Source: Portulaca oleracea
Lineage: Eukaryota; Streptophyta; Magnoliopsida; Caryophyllales; Portulacaceae
Length of the DNA: 64,000 nt
NCBI GenBank assembly: GCA_029582165.1
Contig: CM055889.1
Location: 9,570,341 to 9,634,340 of the forward strand
Reading direction: 5' to 3'
Shown here: in pieces, positions 33,530 through 44,483 of the stretch
Position numbering within the stretch: the first letter of the stretch is position 1
How the letters are laid out: the number at the start of each line of letters is the position of its first letter
Position numbers and translations under genes: made by a program
Notes under the pieces: model-generated
What the model was told of the DNA's origin: nothing
What the model saw: only the letters and a program-made list of their open reading frames with translations
Databases searched by the model: none

Positions 33530-34630
33530 TATGAAAGCATTTCCACAACAAATATAATGTATATTTCTAATTATTGTATATAATCAATGATTAATGGTCA
33601 AAGTTTACCCAAGTTGGGTGCACGTATTGAGCAACTAATCACATAGAACTTAGACCATATGCAATAGTGATCCTACATTTTGGAATGAGGGTGGGGGTCC
33701 AGTCCACATCATCTATCATTCCCACTTTTTGGAACTTTATCTTATTTACCCTACAATAATAGGAACTCATTCCTACTTTTTTACCTAAAATACAAATTTA
33801 CTTTTATTTTTCTTTTCTTAAAGTGTAAAAAAACATCATTTGGTTGAGTAATAGAAACAAAAAAAGAAAAAAAGAAAAGAAAAGAGAGAGAGAGACAGAA
33901 TGCTGCAGTGTTCTCATTACAAAGTTCCCAAATTGGTGATCTTGGTTGTATGAAAATGTTCTAATTATTTATCTTTGTAGCTACTTTTATAAAATTATAA
34001 ATTATAGAAAATAGAGAAAAAATTGCACATTGTCAAAAATGTCCGTAAAATGTTCTTAAAATAAGGTAAAAAGTTCATTTACTAAAGATAAAGTAGATAT
34101 TATAATTATTACAATTTTAAAATTTAAATAATTTGACGCATAAAAAAGGCGGAGAAATTACTTCATTTGATAAATAAAAAGGGTTAAATGTGTTCACACT
34201 TGGTCAAAATTCAAACACAACTCTAACCAACTATCATTATCATGTTTTGTGTAGAAGATAAGAAAACCAATGCAATTCTAAAATTTCCACAAATTCTAAT
34301 TTCTTTCTATTTCTACCTTCTTAAGCGTCCCCCACCATCAGAATTCAATTCCATTCAATTACTATGGTTAGTGTATGAGTCACCTCAATCTAATCTAATC
34401 CAAATTTATTCATTTTCTTCATATTTGAAATAGTATGTACGTTCATTAATTTATCTATGAACTTACCAATCATTACTTTATTCAACCTTTACATTTTTAA
34501 TTGATAATTCAAGGCCCGAAAGGCACAAGAGACTTTAACAACATTACAAAAATAGCAAAAAAAAAAAAAAAACCAACAGCAGCAACATAGCTAAATTAAA
34601 AACTAGATTGGAACATCACAATCTATTAAC
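33530..34630. other. AT-rich non-coding region
   Basis: I see no gene. A short segment at about 33655-33785 (TGGAATGAGGGTGGG ... TAGGAACTCATTCC) may be a decayed MITE. Confidence 0.45.
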
Positions 34631-34635
34631 TAGAA

Positions 34636-35172
34636 ATGACACAGCAAAACTATTTCTTTGAGTTTGACATTTTTCTCTTTCATCATTTTTCTTTAAGTCG
34701 CTCCGTCATAGTCCCGAAATTGCCACGAATGAAGCCCAAACCAAACCCAAACTTTACCACTTTGCATGTCATGTCCTTCAAAATGATCATGAGGAAGTTT
34801 CAAGGATTTTTCAAGCAAAACAATACTTTTGTCTTTCCTCTTGTAATGGCCTCTAGACTTTATAGAAGTGGCTCTGCATGCTGTTTGGCTGACATGATGT
34901 AATTTAGACTTCAGTAAATTCTTCCCTCTCTTTTTTCTCCTACCATAAGCATTGGAACCTCCAATAAAGAGTCCTCAATATCAACAAAGATAATAGACTC
35001 TGAGTAAACCGATAAAGAGTTTGTTTCTTCACTATTATTTATATCACTTGAATGGACATTTGTAGCATCTCTTGGATGACTCAAAACAGCACAAGCTGGA
35101 TTAGATGGTTCTTTTAAAATCCATTGAATCACAATCAGGAGCAACCTTGGAGAGAAAAGTCATTGGGCTGAG
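34636..35172 (-). other. Unrecognised coding-like fragment
   Basis: The minus-strand frame 35144-34911 encodes a hydrophilic stretch of about 77 residues (for example HSSDINNSEETNSLSVYSES and VDIEDSLLEVPMLMVGEKRE) with codon use that looks protein-like. A plus-strand frame at 34636-34902 overlaps the neighbouring sequence. I recognise neither; this may be an exon or gene fragment. Confidence 0.2.
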
Positions 35173-36189
35173 TTAGGATTCCATAGACAATCTGCTACCG
35201 TCTTAACGGATATATCATTCAATTATTCAAATAAATTATAAAGAAATAATGTATTGACTTCAAAGAATATAATAGAACTAATAACACAAGTCAATAATGT
35301 CATCTACACACGATTATGTTTAAATAATTTCTTTTTCCCATAAATATATTAGGTATGAAATGTTTATTAATGTAGTAGAAATTTCATTAGATTCCCAATT
35401 TTTTTTTATTCTACCACGAGTATATAACATTAGAGCTTTCTATTATAACATGATTTTTTAAAAAATAAAAGCAACCAAAAATATTGTTTAATGAACTTAA
35501 GACAAAGAGCAAGCCAAAATTATGTATCCATGCCAAGTCCATGGCTTCATTTGCCTTATGATTGGGACTCACCCCATTGTTTGCCAACCAACCACCTGCA
35601 CCCTCATTTATTCACAACAATTCATCAACATCTCTTTTCAATCTTCAATGAGCGCCCCTCAAGTGTCCCCTTCTGGTCACTTCGCCTATGACTATGTTCT
35701 TTTGGACGCAAAATTGGAGTAAAGTAATATTAGATAGGTTTGAGTAAATTTGAGTATGTTTGGATAGGAATAGGTAAAGTATGTGATGGTTTTTTCTAAA
35801 GTAGATTAATTTAGATAGATTAAGGTAGAAATAAATAAAATTGATAAAAATGAACACTTTACCTAGCGAAACAACAAGGTCTATAGCATTACAATCTCAA
35901 CGTTCGGAGCAATGTCAACGTTATTAGGGTCTTTGGGCAGTTTCACACGTACTACGAACACAAATGATCGTCTATACAAGCAGTCATTTTGGACTTTGAT
36001 CCTTGTGTATTCCATTTATTGTGTATTTCATTTTTTTCGATTGTTCAAAGTCAATAAAGTTGGGAACTCCACTAAAGTTGAACAACAAATCTAATATACC
36101 ACAATTGAAAATTGCAACGCCTTAAAAAGATAACACTTGCGGAAACTATAAAATATGAATAAAAAAGAGTTATCGTGACAATGTTTTTG
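35173..36189. other. Non-coding region
   Basis: I see no supported gene. A short frame at 35491-35691 has no recognisable domain. Segment 35690-35870 (ATGTTCTTTTGGACG ... AATGAACACTTTACC) may be another decayed Harbinger-like MITE. Confidence 0.4.
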
Positions 36190-36221
36190 GGCTTTGTTAT
36201 ACGTGCCCCCTCCCCCTTTAC

Positions 36222-36250
36222 TGATGTCGCCCCCCCAATTCCCTTTTTAC
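36222..36250. repeat. Possible terminal repeat GTCGCCCC of an enclosing element (left)
   Basis: GATGTCGCCCCCCCAATTCC with CTTTTTACCC resembles, in reverse orientation, the GGGCGACAATAGTAAAAATG / GGGGCGACA segments near 43580-43610. This would make 36.2-43.6 kb one TIR element that later received all the nested insertions. The match is short. Confidence 0.3.
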
Positions 36251-36330
36251 CCTTATCATTTTCTCTCCTCTCCCTTATCTTCTCTAATTCTCTCAATCTC
36301 AAATAACTCAATGATCTCAAAAATTGCTAA

Positions 36331-36395
36331 CGGTTTTCGAAATTCAACCTAAAATGTCAATCGATTGTGGTAGATCATTGGAAGAAGAAGATGCT
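36331..36395 (+). repeat. Left piece of duplicated module, copy A
   Basis: ACGGTTTTCGAAATTCAACC through GGAAGAAGAAGATGCT matches 42843-42908 with few differences. It is separated from its continuation (from 42538) by a Stowaway MITE carrying the copia element. Confidence 0.8.
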
Positions 36396-36397
36396 TA

Positions 36398-36402
36398 CTC
36401 CC
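36398..36402. mobile_element. Left tip of the split Stowaway MITE
   Basis: TA then CTCCC lies immediately before the copia LTR. It completes the CTCC(C)TCCTTCCCATATT terminus whose remainder follows the other LTR at 42259. Confidence 0.55.
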
Positions 36403-36406
36403 AGAT

Positions 36407-37094
36407 TGTTGTAAAACTAGCAATAATCACAGCAGGAAAGATCTTCCTTGAAAAGGATGAACGAGAGAAAAGGACACCGAGGCGTGGTAAACCCACTGTC
36501 CTGAAAGTGATTTCGCCTGAGCACAGATGCAAACTCTCCAATGGCGGCCACTCCCCAGGATTACACGGTTTGGTTAATTTTGTGCATTCTCCATTAACCA
36601 GTTGGAGTGAACGAGTAATTGCCCAAAATTTTTAAGAGAAGCAGAGAAGAGATGAATAAAATCAGAGAGAATTTTTTCTGTGTTGAACAAGAAAGGAAGA
36701 GAAGGTTTAAATAGAAGAAGGGAGGAAAACAAGAGAGCAAGCCTTGGAAACTGCAGTGTTGAAGACTGCATAATCAAGCATTGAGACCCCTACAATCAGT
36801 CCCAAGCTCCAAAGCCCTCGAAAACACGCGCAATAAATAAACCCGTCAAAAACCGAGACAGAAAATTAAAACTGTTTAAAAAGTGACCAAACCAACCCGA
36901 GCCCGGCCCGACCGGACGGACGGCGGCGGCGGCGCGCGCGCACGTGTGGACCACCAATTCCACCCTTATCTCACCTAGTTTAAATAGCTTTGGAGAACTC
37001 TACTATTTAAAGTAGAACAATTCTCACTTTTCTACCAATGTGGGACACCAACTTGTTCCCAACAAAACTTAACTTTGAGACTTAAAATCCAACA
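36407..37094 (-). mobile_element. 3' LTR of the minus-strand copia element (688 bp)
   Basis: The minus strand begins TGTTGGATTTTAAGTCTC and ends ACAACA. It is a direct repeat of 41576-42258, with roughly 20 differences by eye (about 97 percent identity). It includes a GC-rich patch GGACGGCGGCGGCGGCGCGC near 36917-36940. Confidence 0.9.
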
Positions 37095-37112
37095 ATCCCC
37101 CCAAAAGGATCA
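37095..37112 (-). other. Polypurine tract
   Basis: On the minus strand GATCCTTTTGGGGGGAT directly precedes the LTR start TGTTGG, as expected for plus-strand priming of a retrotransposon in this orientation. Confidence 0.75.
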
Positions 37113-37645
37113 AAGTTTTCCAAACAAACAAGAAAAAGAGAAGAAAATTTGGGCAATAAAAGAGATCACTACATAAGAGTTAATATCTTGCGATTTGAAT
37201 TAACGCTTTGTAACATCAAGCTTAAGATAAACATTCTATCTAGTGAACAAAGTCTGGAACTTGATAGGGAGTTGTAAATCTGTCACTTGAGTACATAGTA
37301 ATCTCACACTCATTTTGTACTCCGCGATTGACGCCTTATACTAGCCATACGTCCAGCCTGGTTCTCATGGATGCTTTTAGGAGATAGACCCACCAATCTC
37401 CAAAGGAAGCGGCTAAACTTCCACTTCTCACGTAGGTGAGTTCATCAAGTGTGTACTACTTCACACCTCCAATTTAATGGATATGAACTCATTAAGAGCT
37501 AAAGCTCAACCTCAATCAAATAGTAGTAAGCACCGTACACACACCATAGGGAGGGAAACTAAATGGTGCTCCTGAATTGTTGATGACTTCGTTAGTACCC
37601 CTGGAACTTGCCTTTTACAGCTAAATGGGGATCAATCACCACAAT
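37113..37645 (-). other. 3' untranslated internal region of the copia element
   Basis: About 530 bases lie between the pol stop and the polypurine tract. No frame of interest is seen. Confidence 0.6.
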
Positions 37646-39718
37646 TCACGTAATGGGTCTCAATCCCATCCCCCTCGATGTGTCCATGATCATTTTCCTA
37701 CAAAGGCCTTTTGTTAACGGATCCGCGAGATTTTTCTCGAACTTCACATAGTCCAGTGATATCACTCCAGTTTCCAGAAGCTCCTTGACAACCTTATGTC
37801 TTATGCGAATATGCCTTCTCTTCCCATTGAAGGCTTTATTCCGAGCCACTGCAATGGCTGCTTGGTTGTCACAATGTAGAGCAATAGAAGGAGTTGGCTT
37901 CCCCCACAGTGGAATGTCTGCCAATAGATTTCTGAGCCAATCGGCCTCACGGCCTGCCAATTCAAGAGCAATAAACTCAGATTCCATAGTAGACATGGCA
38001 GTACAAGGTTGTTTAGAAGATTTCCAGGATATAGCACAACCAGCTAATGTAAACACATATCCACTAGTTGAATTAATTTCGTCATTATGAGATACCCAGT
38101 TCGCATCAGTATATCCCTCTAGTACAGCAGGGTTTCTACCGAATTGTAAACATAAATCCATGGTACCTCTCAAATATCTAAGCAATCTTCTCAAAGCATT
38201 CCAATGATCATTATTAGGATTGTGGGTATACCTGCTAAGTCTACTTACAACATATGCAATATCAGGTCTAGTATAGTTCATGAGAAACATAACGTTACCA
38301 ATAACCTTGGCATATTCAGATTGACATACAGGATCTCCTTTATGCTTCCTCAAATGAATGCTAGCATCATAAGGAGTTCTTACAGGTTCCACATCAAAGG
38401 AGTTGAACTTTCTGAGAATCTTTTCGATATAGTGAGATTGGTTCAAGGACATTCCTTTAGGAGTTCTCTTAATCTTAACTCCTAAAATCACATCAGCCTC
38501 ACCCATATCTTTCATTTCAAATTTAGAACTCAAGAAAGTTTTCACCTCATTTATAACATTCATGTTTGTGCCAAAAATAAGCATGTCATCCACATATAAG
38601 CATATAATAACGCATCCATTGGAGTCATGCTTAGAATAAATACATGCATCAGCTTCATTTGCAATAAATCCAATGCTAGTGATAGTGCTGTCAAATTTCT
38701 CATACCATTGTTTGGGAGCCTGTTTTAACCCATACAGAGATTTAACAAGCCTGCATACCTTGTTTTCTTGTCCAGGCACAATCAACCCTTCAGGTTGCTC
38801 CATGTATATCTCTTCATCTAAGTCCCCATTCAGAAAAGCAGTTTTCACATCCATTTGATGCACATATAAGTCATGAATAGAAGCAATATCAAGCAAGGCT
38901 CTAATAGTGGCAATTTTAGTAACAGGAGAATAAGTATCGAAATAATCAATCTCCTTTCTCTGATTGTACCCTTTTACCACAAGTCGAGTTTTGTATTTAT
39001 CGATTGATCCATCAACTTTCAATTTCCTTTTAAACACCCATTTACACCCTAGTGGTTTACAACATCTAGGAAGGTCAATCAGAATCCATGTTCTATTACT
39101 CAAAATGGACTCAAGTTCACTACTAATGGCTTCTTTCCAAAAGACAAAATCGATGGATTTCATTGCTTCGTCATAAGTTTTGGGGTCTTCCTCAATGATA
39201 TACACAGAAATAATTTCATCACATAAGAAGTCATGCTCGGTCAAGAAAGAGGTAATAAAGTTAGGTCCAAAAGATAGTTCCTTTCTAGGTCTTTTACTCC
39301 TTCTAGGTTCAGTCTCATGCTCAACAGGTTGAGATGCAGTACAAGTAGAAGAAACAGATTGAACATGTTGTGCACATTTCATTGGAAAAATATGCTCAAA
39401 GAATTCAGCATCTCTGGCTTCTATAATATTGCCATGCATGTAAGAGCCATTCACACCTTTAGTAATAAATCTATAAGCAGCACTTTGATAGGCATATCCA
39501 ATAAATACAGCATCAACAGTTTTTGGTCCTATCTTATTTCTTTTGAAATCAGGTAACCCAACTTTAGCAAGACACCCCCACACTTTCAAGAATCTCAGGT
39601 TGGGTGGGTAACCCTTCCAGAGCTCATAAGGAGTCTTATCTAACTTCTTATGAGGTACACGGTTAAGCACATGACAAGCAGAAAGAATAGCTTCCCCCCA
39701 CATATTATCAAAGTGCAC
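37646..39718 (-). CDS. Copia pol, C-terminal part: integrase tail, reverse transcriptase, RNase H
   Basis: This 690-residue frame begins in the integrase C-terminal region ([20 protein letters not shown]). It contains the complete copia reverse transcriptase from about residue 205 ([20 protein letters not shown]), with [13 protein letters not shown] at about 288-300 and the catalytic YVDDML at 375-380. RNase H follows, with YTDANW near 536 and DNQAAIAVA near 625, and the frame ends [12 protein letters not shown]. There are no internal stops. A single frame change near 39708-39718 separates it from the upstream frame, so the polyprotein is interrupted once. It would copy element RNA into DNA in cytoplasmic particles if expressed intact. 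Confidence 0.92.
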   Translation of the reverse strand: MHFDNMWGEAILSACHVLNRVPHKKLDKTPYELWKGYPPNLRFLKVWGCLAKVGLPDFKRNKIGPKTVDAVFIGYAYQSAAYRFITKGVNGSYMHGNIIEARDAEFFEHIFPMKCAQHVQSVSSTCTASQPVEHETEPRRSKRPRKELSFGPNFITSFLTEHDFLCDEIISVYIIEEDPKTYDEAMKSIDFVFWKEAISSELESILSNRTWILIDLPRCCKPLGCKWVFKRKLKVDGSIDKYKTRLVVKGYNQRKEIDYFDTYSPVTKIATIRALLDIASIHDLYVHQMDVKTAFLNGDLDEEIYMEQPEGLIVPGQENKVCRLVKSLYGLKQAPKQWYEKFDSTITSIGFIANEADACIYSKHDSNGCVIICLYVDDMLIFGTNMNVINEVKTFLSSKFEMKDMGEADVILGVKIKRTPKGMSLNQSHYIEKILRKFNSFDVEPVRTPYDASIHLRKHKGDPVCQSEYAKVIGNVMFLMNYTRPDIAYVVSRLSRYTHNPNNDHWNALRRLLRYLRGTMDLCLQFGRNPAVLEGYTDANWVSHNDEINSTSGYVFTLAGCAISWKSSKQPCTAMSTMESEFIALELAGREADWLRNLLADIPLWGKPTPSIALHCDNQAAIAVARNKAFNGKRRHIRIRHKVVKELLETGVISLDYVKFEKNLADPLTKGLCRKMIMDTSRGMGLRPIT

Positions 39719-41561
39719 TGTAACTAATCAGCATGGCATTCATCATGTTCTTTAAGGACCTGTTCTTTCTTTCAGCTATGCCATTTTGCTGGGGTTCATA
39801 AGGAGCAGTTCGTTCATGTATTATCCCATTTTCCTCACAGAACTTTTTAAGTGAGGTGGAGTCATACTCTCCTCCTCTATCACTCCTTAGTCTCTTAATC
39901 TTTCTATTGAGCTGATTCTCAACTTCAGCTTTATACTTTAAGAACATCTCTTCTGCCTCATCCTTAGAATTTAGGAGATAAACCATAGTGAATCTAGAGT
40001 AGTCATCCACAAAGGTAATGTAATATCTTTTTCCACCTCTAGACATATGGTTTTTGAAGTCCCCTAAGTCACTATGAACTAGTTCAAGGAGCTCAGATTG
40101 TCTGTCTATTGATTTATGAGGTTTGCTATGAAACTTAGCCTCAACACATACTTCACATTTAGAGAACTCATTGTTAACCAGATTAGGAATTAAGGCCAGG
40201 TGTTTTAGCCTTTTAATGGAGGCAACATTCACATGTCCTAATCTAGCATGCCATAAATCAAGAGACTCAACAATATAAGCAGAAGAAGTTCCAACATTCT
40301 CATTCACTTTCACACATACAACATCTAGAATCACAAGTCCAGTATGGTTACAAAAGCCCTTCCCCACAAACTCCCCATTCTTGGTAAAGATAATGCGATT
40401 TCCCTCAAGGGTCAATTTGAGACCAGCCCTAAGAAGCAAGTTTCCAGAAATGAGGTTTCTACGCATTTCAGGTACGCACAACACATCAGTGAGAGATAAA
40501 ACTTTGCCAGAAGTTAGTTTTAAAGAAATCTTCCCTTTCCCTTGAACAGAGGCAATGGCGGCATTTCCCATGTAAACGGTTTCGCCATCTGCTTTCTCAA
40601 AGGTTTGGAAGAGGCTTCTGTCTGTGCATATCTGTTTGGTGGCTCCAGTGTCGACCACCCACTCGACATTGTTGTCAGCAAGGTTCACTTCCGAGACCAT
40701 GGCAATGATAGTCTCAAGCGTCTCAACAAGGTTGGCTTGATTCTTTTTGTTTTTGCTTCTACAGTCCTTGGCCTTGTGTCTCGGTTTGCCGCACTCGTGA
40801 CATTTCCCTTGAAATTTATACTTTTTGCCCGGAGACTTGAAGTTGCTTGCTTGAGGACTCTTCCCTTTATTTTTGAACCTGTCATTATAAGATTTTGGTT
40901 CAACCAGATTAGCACCAGAAGAGTTAGAATAAATTTGTAGCACCTTGTCCTTGATACGATTTTCTTCCTCAATTTTCAAATGCCCAACCAAGTCTGCTAG
41001 GGTCATATTAGTTTCCTTGTGCATTAACTGGTTTCGGTACTCTATCCAGGAGGAAGGCAACTTTTCAATCAGAACAATAGGAAGGGTAACATCACAGATT
41101 TTCAGACCTTTAGAAGCAATTGCAGAACATAAATTTTCATACTCATGAATCTGATCTATAATAGGCTTATCATCACCAACTTGGAAATTTAAGCATTTAC
41201 GCACAACATATCTCTTAGACCCAGCATCACCATTCCCATATTTCTTTTTGAGTGCAGACCAAATCTCATAAGCAGAATCAAACTTCATGTAAATATCAAG
41301 CAAAACATTATTCATGTAATGAAGCAACATTCCTTTACAAGGTCGATCATCTCTAGCATACTTGTCATCATAATCAGACACAACTTGAGCATCAGTAGCA
41401 GGAGGCAATTTTTTCTTCTCTTCTAGGGTATTGGCAACATCAATTTGTTCGAGATAAAACTTAATCCTAACAGACCAACGCTTGTAATTCTTTCCATCCA
41501 AAGGTTCCAATTTAGACATATCAGGAATAATAAACTTGTTGGTTGCCATGACTAAAGCCAT
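39708..41561 (-). CDS. Copia gag, protease and integrase N-terminal part
   Basis: The likely start is the ATG at 41561 ([10 protein letters not shown]) or 41549; a longer open frame upstream has no ATG. Order: Ty1/copia gag ([20 protein letters not shown], ...[21 protein letters not shown]), zinc knuckle [14 protein letters not shown] near residue 256, protease active site [10 protein letters not shown] near 304, pre-integrase [17 protein letters not shown], then the integrase core with [27 protein letters not shown] and [12 protein letters not shown]. The frame stops near 39708 at the one-base shift that separates it from the rest of pol. Gag packages the RNA, protease cleaves the polyprotein and integrase inserts the cDNA. 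The start codon lies only about 15 bp from the LTR, leaving almost no leader. Confidence 0.92.
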   Translation of the reverse strand: MALVMATNKFIIPDMSKLEPLDGKNYKRWSVRIKFYLEQIDVANTLEEKKKLPPATDAQVVSDYDDKYARDDRPCKGMLLHYMNNVLLDIYMKFDSAYEIWSALKKKYGNGDAGSKRYVVRKCLNFQVGDDKPIIDQIHEYENLCSAIASKGLKICDVTLPIVLIEKLPSSWIEYRNQLMHKETNMTLADLVGHLKIEEENRIKDKVLQIYSNSSGANLVEPKSYNDRFKNKGKSPQASNFKSPGKKYKFQGKCHECGKPRHKAKDCRSKNKKNQANLVETLETIIAMVSEVNLADNNVEWVVDTGATKQICTDRSLFQTFEKADGETVYMGNAAIASVQGKGKISLKLTSGKVLSLTDVLCVPEMRRNLISGNLLLRAGLKLTLEGNRIIFTKNGEFVGKGFCNHTGLVILDVVCVKVNENVGTSSAYIVESLDLWHARLGHVNVASIKRLKHLALIPNLVNNEFSKCEVCVEAKFHSKPHKSIDRQSELLELVHSDLGDFKNHMSRGGKRYYITFVDDYSRFTMVYLLNSKDEAEEMFLKYKAEVENQLNRKIKRLRSDRGGEYDSTSLKKFCEENGIIHERTAPYEPQQNGIAERKNRSLKNMMNAMLISYSAL

Positions 41562-41575
41562 AATCACTTTCAGAT

Positions 41576-42258
41576 TGTTGTAAAACTAGCAATAATCACA
41601 GCAGGAAAGATCTTACTTGAAAAGGATGAACGAGAGAAAAGAACACCGTAGCGTGGTAAACCCACTGTCCTGAAAGTGATTTACTGAGCACGGATGCAAA
41701 CTCTCCAATGGCGGCCACTCCCGAGATTACAGTGCAGTTAATTTTGTGCATTCTCCATTAACCAGTTGGAGTGAACGAGTAATTGCCCAAAATTTTTAAG
41801 AGAAGCAGAGAAGAGATGAATAAAATCAGAGAGAATTTTTTCTGTGTTGAACAAGAAAGGAAGAGAAGGTTTAAATAGAAGAAGGGAGGAAAACAAGAGA
41901 GCAAGCCTTGGAAACTGCAGTGTTGAAGACTGCATAATCAAGCATTGAGACCCCTACAATCAGTCCCAAGCTCCAAAGCCCTCGAAAACACGCGCAATAA
42001 ATAAACCCGTCAAAAACCAAGACAGAAAATTAAAACTGTTTAAAAAGTGACCAAACCCACCCGAGCCTGGCCCGACCAGACGGACGGCGACGGCAGCGCG
42101 CGCGCGCGTGTGGACCACCAAGTTCACCCTTATCTCACCTAGTTCAAATAGCTTTGGAGAACTCTACTATTTAAAGTAGAACAATTCTCACTTTTCTACC
42201 AATGTGGGACACCAACTTGTTCCCAACAAAACTTAACTTTGAGACTTAAAATCCAACA
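41576..42258 (-). mobile_element. 5' LTR of the minus-strand copia element (683 bp)
   Basis: It is a direct repeat of 36407-37094. It begins TGTTGG on the minus strand at 42258 and ends ACAACA at 41576. Both LTRs are also preceded on the plus strand by CAGAT, so the true boundary may lie a few bases further out. No TGGTATCAGAGC primer site follows. Confidence 0.9.
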
Positions 42259-42537
42259 CCTCCTTCCCATATTATCTGTCATTTTAATTAACTTTCTTTT
42301 TTCCCATAATATCTGCCACTTTATAATTCCAATAACACATTAATTACAAATTTATCAAATTAACCTTATTAATTACATCTTTTTCTTCCATTTTTCTTTT
42401 TTATTCACTTTTTCCTTTTTTATTCATCATTTTATTCAACATTTTCACTTTTCCAATGAGCTAAATTAATGTTGAAGGTGGTTTATTTGGTTTTTGAAAT
42501 TATGTCTAACGTGACAAATAATATGGTAATGAGTGAG
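42259..42537. mobile_element. Stowaway-type MITE split by the copia insertion (right part)
   Basis: CCTCCTTCCCATATTATCTG directly follows the copia LTR. The right end, in complement CTCACTCATTACCATATTA...TTTGTCA, is flanked by TA at 42538. The missing first bases (TA, CTCC) lie at 36396-36402 on the other side of the copia element. Confidence 0.7.
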
Positions 42538-42733
42538 TATTTGATTATTATAAATTTTGGAACATTATGAAAATCGACGGAAAAACCCAAAAGAGACAGT
42601 GGTCGAAGCCGTCCGACGCGCGTCGTCGTTGCGACTGCCGCATTTTGCCCGCGCCCGCGCCAAGCTTCACTGGTTTTTTCGATTTATTTTTTAAATAAAA
42701 TTTAGTAAATATTATTATTATTGTTAATACTAC

Positions 42734-42765
<32 letters not shown>

Positions 42766-42840
42766 CATTATTATAAATTATTATCATTATCATTATTATT
42801 TTCATTATTAATATTAAATTGTAATGCTATTATTAATAAA
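42538..42840 (+). repeat. Continuation of duplicated module, copy A
   Basis: TTTGATTATTATAAATTTTG GAACATTATGAAAATCG matches 42911-42948 of copy B. Both copies then contain a CG-rich segment, a GCATTTTGCC segment, TTTTTAAATAAAATTT and an ATT repeat tail. Confidence 0.8.
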
Positions 42841-42842
42841 TT

Positions 42843-43177
42843 AACGGTTTTTGAAATTCAACCTAAAATATCAATGAATGGTGGTAGATCATCGGAAGAA
42901 GAAGATGTTAATTTGATTAATATAAATTTTGGAACATTTTGAAAATCGAAAAACCCAAAGAAAGAGGGTGGCCGCAGGAAAAATGCGATGACATCGCGAC
43001 GACGGTCGTACGTTGTTCGCGGCTCTGCCGCTGAGCGTGCAGCGACGTGGCAGCGGCTTCGCAAGGTGCCAAATGGCATTTTGCCGCACTATATCTGCTG
43101 GGTTTTTTTTCAATTTATTTTTTTAAATAAAATTTTATTATTATTATTGTTATTATTAGTATTATCATTATTATTAT
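42843..43177 (+). repeat. Duplicated module, copy B (intact)
   Basis: A tandem second copy has the order AACGGTTTTTGAAATTCAAC, GGAAGAAGAAGATGTTAATTTG, TTTTGGAACATTTTG, CG-rich patch, TTGCCGCAC, AAATAAAATTTTATTATTATT. Short frames such as VFEIQPKISMNGGRSSEEED exist in it, but I recognise no protein. Confidence 0.75.
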
Positions 43178-43470
43178 TGTAACGCCCCGGCCCCTCCTGG
43201 GTCGCGGACATTACTGATAACGACTTCAAGGATCGTTGACTGACCCCACAAATGACCACGAGTCTTTCCAGTGTGTTTCTTCCTCGCTCACACGCTGCCT
43301 AAAAAAACTTCCCAGGACGTCACACATCCTGAGACTACTCCCAGCCAAGCGCGTTTAACTGAGGAGTTCCCAACGGATGAGTTACCCTAAAAGAAGGTGC
43401 ACCTTGGTTATATAAGTAGTCATTTCAATCCTCTTAACTCACACATTAACCACATATCCAGGGTGTTACA
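43178..43470 (-). mobile_element. Solo Cassandra LTR (5S rRNA-carrying TRIM)
   Basis: This 293-bp LTR has TGTAAC...GTTACA ends. On the minus strand its middle (43371-43308) reads AACTCCTCAGTTAAACGCGC then TTGGCTGGGAGTAGTCTCAG and GATGTGTGACGTCCTGGGAA. This is recognisably the 5S rRNA internal promoter region (box A, intermediate element, box C). A minus-strand TATATAA at 43408-43414 lies upstream. Cassandra TRIMs are defined by 5S-derived sequence in short LTRs. Only one LTR is present, so this is a solo LTR. Flanks ATTAT and ATTTT could be a degraded 5-bp duplication. Confidence 0.85.
43308..43406 (-). other. 5S rRNA-derived segment with internal Pol III promoter motifs
   Basis: The match to the plant 5S consensus is strong over the internal control region (minus strand 43371-43308) and weaker towards the 5' end (43406-43372). 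It is part of the Cassandra LTR and not a genuine 5S gene. Confidence 0.75.
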
Positions 43471-44475
43471 ATTTTATTCTGTTGGTGGTTGTTTGAGAGC
43501 TTTTTCTAGAGAGAGAAACTAGAGAGAAGTTATAGTGAAATTGTGAGGGTTAATGGCGACATTATAAATTAATATGAAAAAAAGGGCGACAATAGTAAAA
43601 ATGGGGCGACAAATAGTAATCGAGATGATTTTTGTATAGGTAGTTTGTAGCATGTTTTAGACTTCGAATAATTGGGAAGAAAAAGAAAACACGAATCAAG
43701 AGGACAGACCTTGTTCTTTGTTGTAGTGAGGTTAAGTTTATCTGCACTATTTACACTTTACCAGCTCTACCACACCACTTGTCCTTACATTAATTATCCA
43801 CCTTACATACAATATATATTTAAAACCTAATATATTTAATAAGTAATGTGATTGATGTGACTCGTCTTATGTATTTTATATATAAAATACTCACAGATAG
43901 TAAATTTGTAAGTTATATTTTTAAGTTATATTTTCAGGTTTAATTAAAACTTGTCGCAAATATTTTCAAGTTTAATTAAAACAATTTTAATAAAAAATGA
44001 TAAAGTAGCAATTTATAACCGCAAATATAATAAAGATATTTTCAAAAGAGGAAGAATTTGTTAATTTATAAAAATGATAGAAATGACAATTTATAAAGAT
44101 ATATACAAATTGTAATGTTGGAAATAATTACAATATTTGGCGATATTTCTGAAAATGGTAGGTCTTTTTCATGCATTTTGATGATTTGTTGTCGCTTGGA
44201 CACTCAAGGCATTCTGACTTTTAATATCTTCCAAGTGTTCTGTTAACACTGTAAATGTCATTTCACTTGTCATTCTAATTGAAAAATGATAAAATTTAAT
44301 TTTTTATTGTAGGTTAGTCCATGTTTTTTGAAAACTTAAACATGGTAACATACTCGTTTATCCATGTATATAATTAAATATCCAACAATATTTGGATATA
44401 CTATATTTGCCAAATAATATTTTCCTCAATCATACATTAACATTATTTCGGAGATATAACTACATTATCATCATA
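43471..44475. other. Non-coding region after the Cassandra LTR
   Basis: It contains GGGCGACAATAGTAAAAATG and GGGGCGACAAATAGTAATCG near 43582-43622, which may be the right terminus of the enclosing TIR element. Otherwise it is AT-rich without genes. Confidence 0.4.
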
Positions 44476-44483
44476 ATTTAAGG

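Noticed and set aside
37785..39556. Plus-strand frames inside the copia pol region
   Set aside because: Antisense shadows of the reverse transcriptase and RNase H coding strand.
43278..43406. A functional 5S rRNA gene
   Set aside because: Similarity is partial, and it lies within TGTAAC...GTTACA LTR ends, as in Cassandra elements.
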